Of a stretch of 7,041 bases of DNA, positions 6,333-7,041 are shown piece by piece (the stretch's first letter is position 1; every line of letters begins with the position of its first letter). Under the pieces are notes generated by a model, which was not told the origin of the DNA, searched no databases, and saw only the letters and a program-made list of their open reading frames with translations. This stretch comes from Candidatus Ratteibacteria bacterium (GTDB lineage Bacteria; CAIJMQ01), in contig JAQURI010000083.1 of assembly GCA_028715665.1 (NCBI GenBank), forward strand, positions 1-7,041. Direction: 5' to 3'. Position numbers and translations under genes: made by a program.

Positions 6333-6364
6333 TTTGTGCCTCTGCGCCTTTGTGCCTTTGTGCC
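6333..6364. repeat. 8-nt tandem repeat array at the yicC-gmk junction
   Basis: On the coding strand the four units are GGCACAAA, GGCACAAA, GGCGCAGA and GGCACAAA, followed by GGA and the preferred gmk ATG. Three units are identical. Because the unit is 8 nt, translation through it cycles through frames, giving the KGTKAQRHKG peptide if the upstream gmk start is used. Each unit brings an AAGG or GAGG purine word, so the array may supply the gmk ribosome site. It is the same repeat family as at 4878-4909. Confidence 0.8.
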
Positions 6365-6369
6365 TTTTA

Positions 6370-7041
6370 TTATTCCACATTCCTAATCTGCTCTCTTATT
6401 TTATCCAATTCGGTTTTCACATATATAATTTTTGAAGCGATATCGGCATTGCATATTTTAGAGCCCATAGTGTTGATTTCTCTGAGCATTTCCTGCGATA
6501 TGAAATCCATTCTTTTGCCGGAACTGATTTTTTTGTTCATTTCTTCGATGAACATTTTTAAATGCGCGGAAACCCGTATCATTTCTTCGGTGATATCGAC
6601 TTTACCAGCCTGAAGCATGATTTCCTGCACTATTTTTTCCTTGATGCTATTATTCTGATTAGCGAAAACCCTGTTTTCCAATTTGCCTTTATATTGGCTA
6701 ATAACCGAAGGAAGCGAAGCTTTAATTTCACCAACTACTTTCGAAATGGCTTTTATGCGTTTCTCTATATCTCTGTGAAGCTCTGCTCCTTCCCTTTTAC
6801 GGACATTAGTTAACTCGTCTAATGTAATGGTTATATTTTTCTTTAGGAATGCCCACAGATTCTTGTTCAGAAATGTTTTTTTATGAATGAGCACACCTGG
6901 CAACTGCATCAATAAAGACAAACTAATTTCCTGGTTTAATCCTAAATTCATTCTAACTTCTTCCAAACTTCTATGGTAATTCTCCAATAGCGCATTATTT
7001 ACGCGAAAACTTTTTTCCTCTCCGCCCGGTTCCCATTCGAG
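6370..7041 (-). CDS. yicC: YicC-family endoribonuclease, N-terminus off window
   Basis: The visible 224 codons read open to the right edge, so about 65-70 N-terminal residues (family length about 290) are missing. The part just inside the edge, SFRVNNALLENYHRSLEEV, is the end of the YicC N-terminal domain. The C-terminal DUF1732 region is unmistakable: VDITEEMIRVSAHL, then GKRMDFISQEMLREINTMGSK, and the ending KIREQIRNVE. E. coli YicC and Bacillus YloC are reported endoribonucleases acting on small or messenger RNA. That activity is family knowledge, not shown here. It heads the visible yicC-gmk-nadK run. The TTG at 6987 could be misread as a start, but homology clearly continues upstream of it. 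Confidence 0.92.
   Translation of the reverse strand, partial: LEWEPGGEEKSFRVNNALLENYHRSLEEVRMNLGLNQEISLSLLMQLPGVLIHKKTFLNKNLWAFLKKNITITLDELTNVRKREGAELHRDIEKRIKAISKVVGEIKASLPSVISQYKGKLENRVFANQNNSIKEKIVQEIMLQAGKVDITEEMIRVSAHLKMFIEEMNKKISSGKRMDFISQEMLREINTMGSKICNADIASKIIYVKTELDKIREQIRNVE

Overview
The window is a compact, AT-rich bacterial segment in which every credible gene lies on the minus strand, so transcription runs from right to left. The porin-like outer-membrane protein with its signal peptide implies a two-membrane (Gram-negative type) cell. Small intergenic repeats, AT-rich coding sequence and this gene mix resemble genomes of uncultured lineages such as Omnitrophota. That placement is an impression from memory and has low confidence.

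Right part (7041 to 3046): a tightly packed housekeeping and biosynthesis run. A YicC-family endoribonuclease, cut by the window edge, is followed by guanylate kinase (gmk), NAD kinase (nadK) and the two subunits of 3-isopropylmalate dehydratase (leuC, leuD). gmk/nadK and leuC/leuD are each joined by a 4-base ATGA stop/start overlap, which suggests translational coupling. The two looser junctions, yicC/gmk and nadK/leuC, each contain a 32-bp array of an 8-nt repeat (consensus GGCACAAA on the coding strand). After leuD comes a 93-bp palindromic repeat of the familiar 'CATTGCGAG' type.

Middle (2889 to 1161): a self-contained outer-membrane transcription unit. It has a near-consensus sigma-70 promoter, a structured leader of about 240 nt, a 464-residue beta-barrel protein of the alginate-export/porin kind, and a strong intrinsic terminator. 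A second hairpin of identical geometry follows the terminator.

Left part (1089 to 1): an extended -10 promoter, a leader made almost wholly of an inverted array of TATCAGG-like units, and then a 304-codon fragment leaving the window. That fragment is an acyltransferase (AT) protein of the PUFA-synthase/type I polyketide-synthase kind. It begins in the ketosynthase-AT linker and has no ketosynthase before it. It is the most unusual gene here and hints at a polyketide or unusual fatty-acid locus to the left.

No tRNA, rRNA, CRISPR array, insertion sequence or clear riboswitch was found. I did not find a convincing new multi-gene system. The unexplained content is mainly the repeats and leaders, with a different small repeat family in almost every gap between genes.
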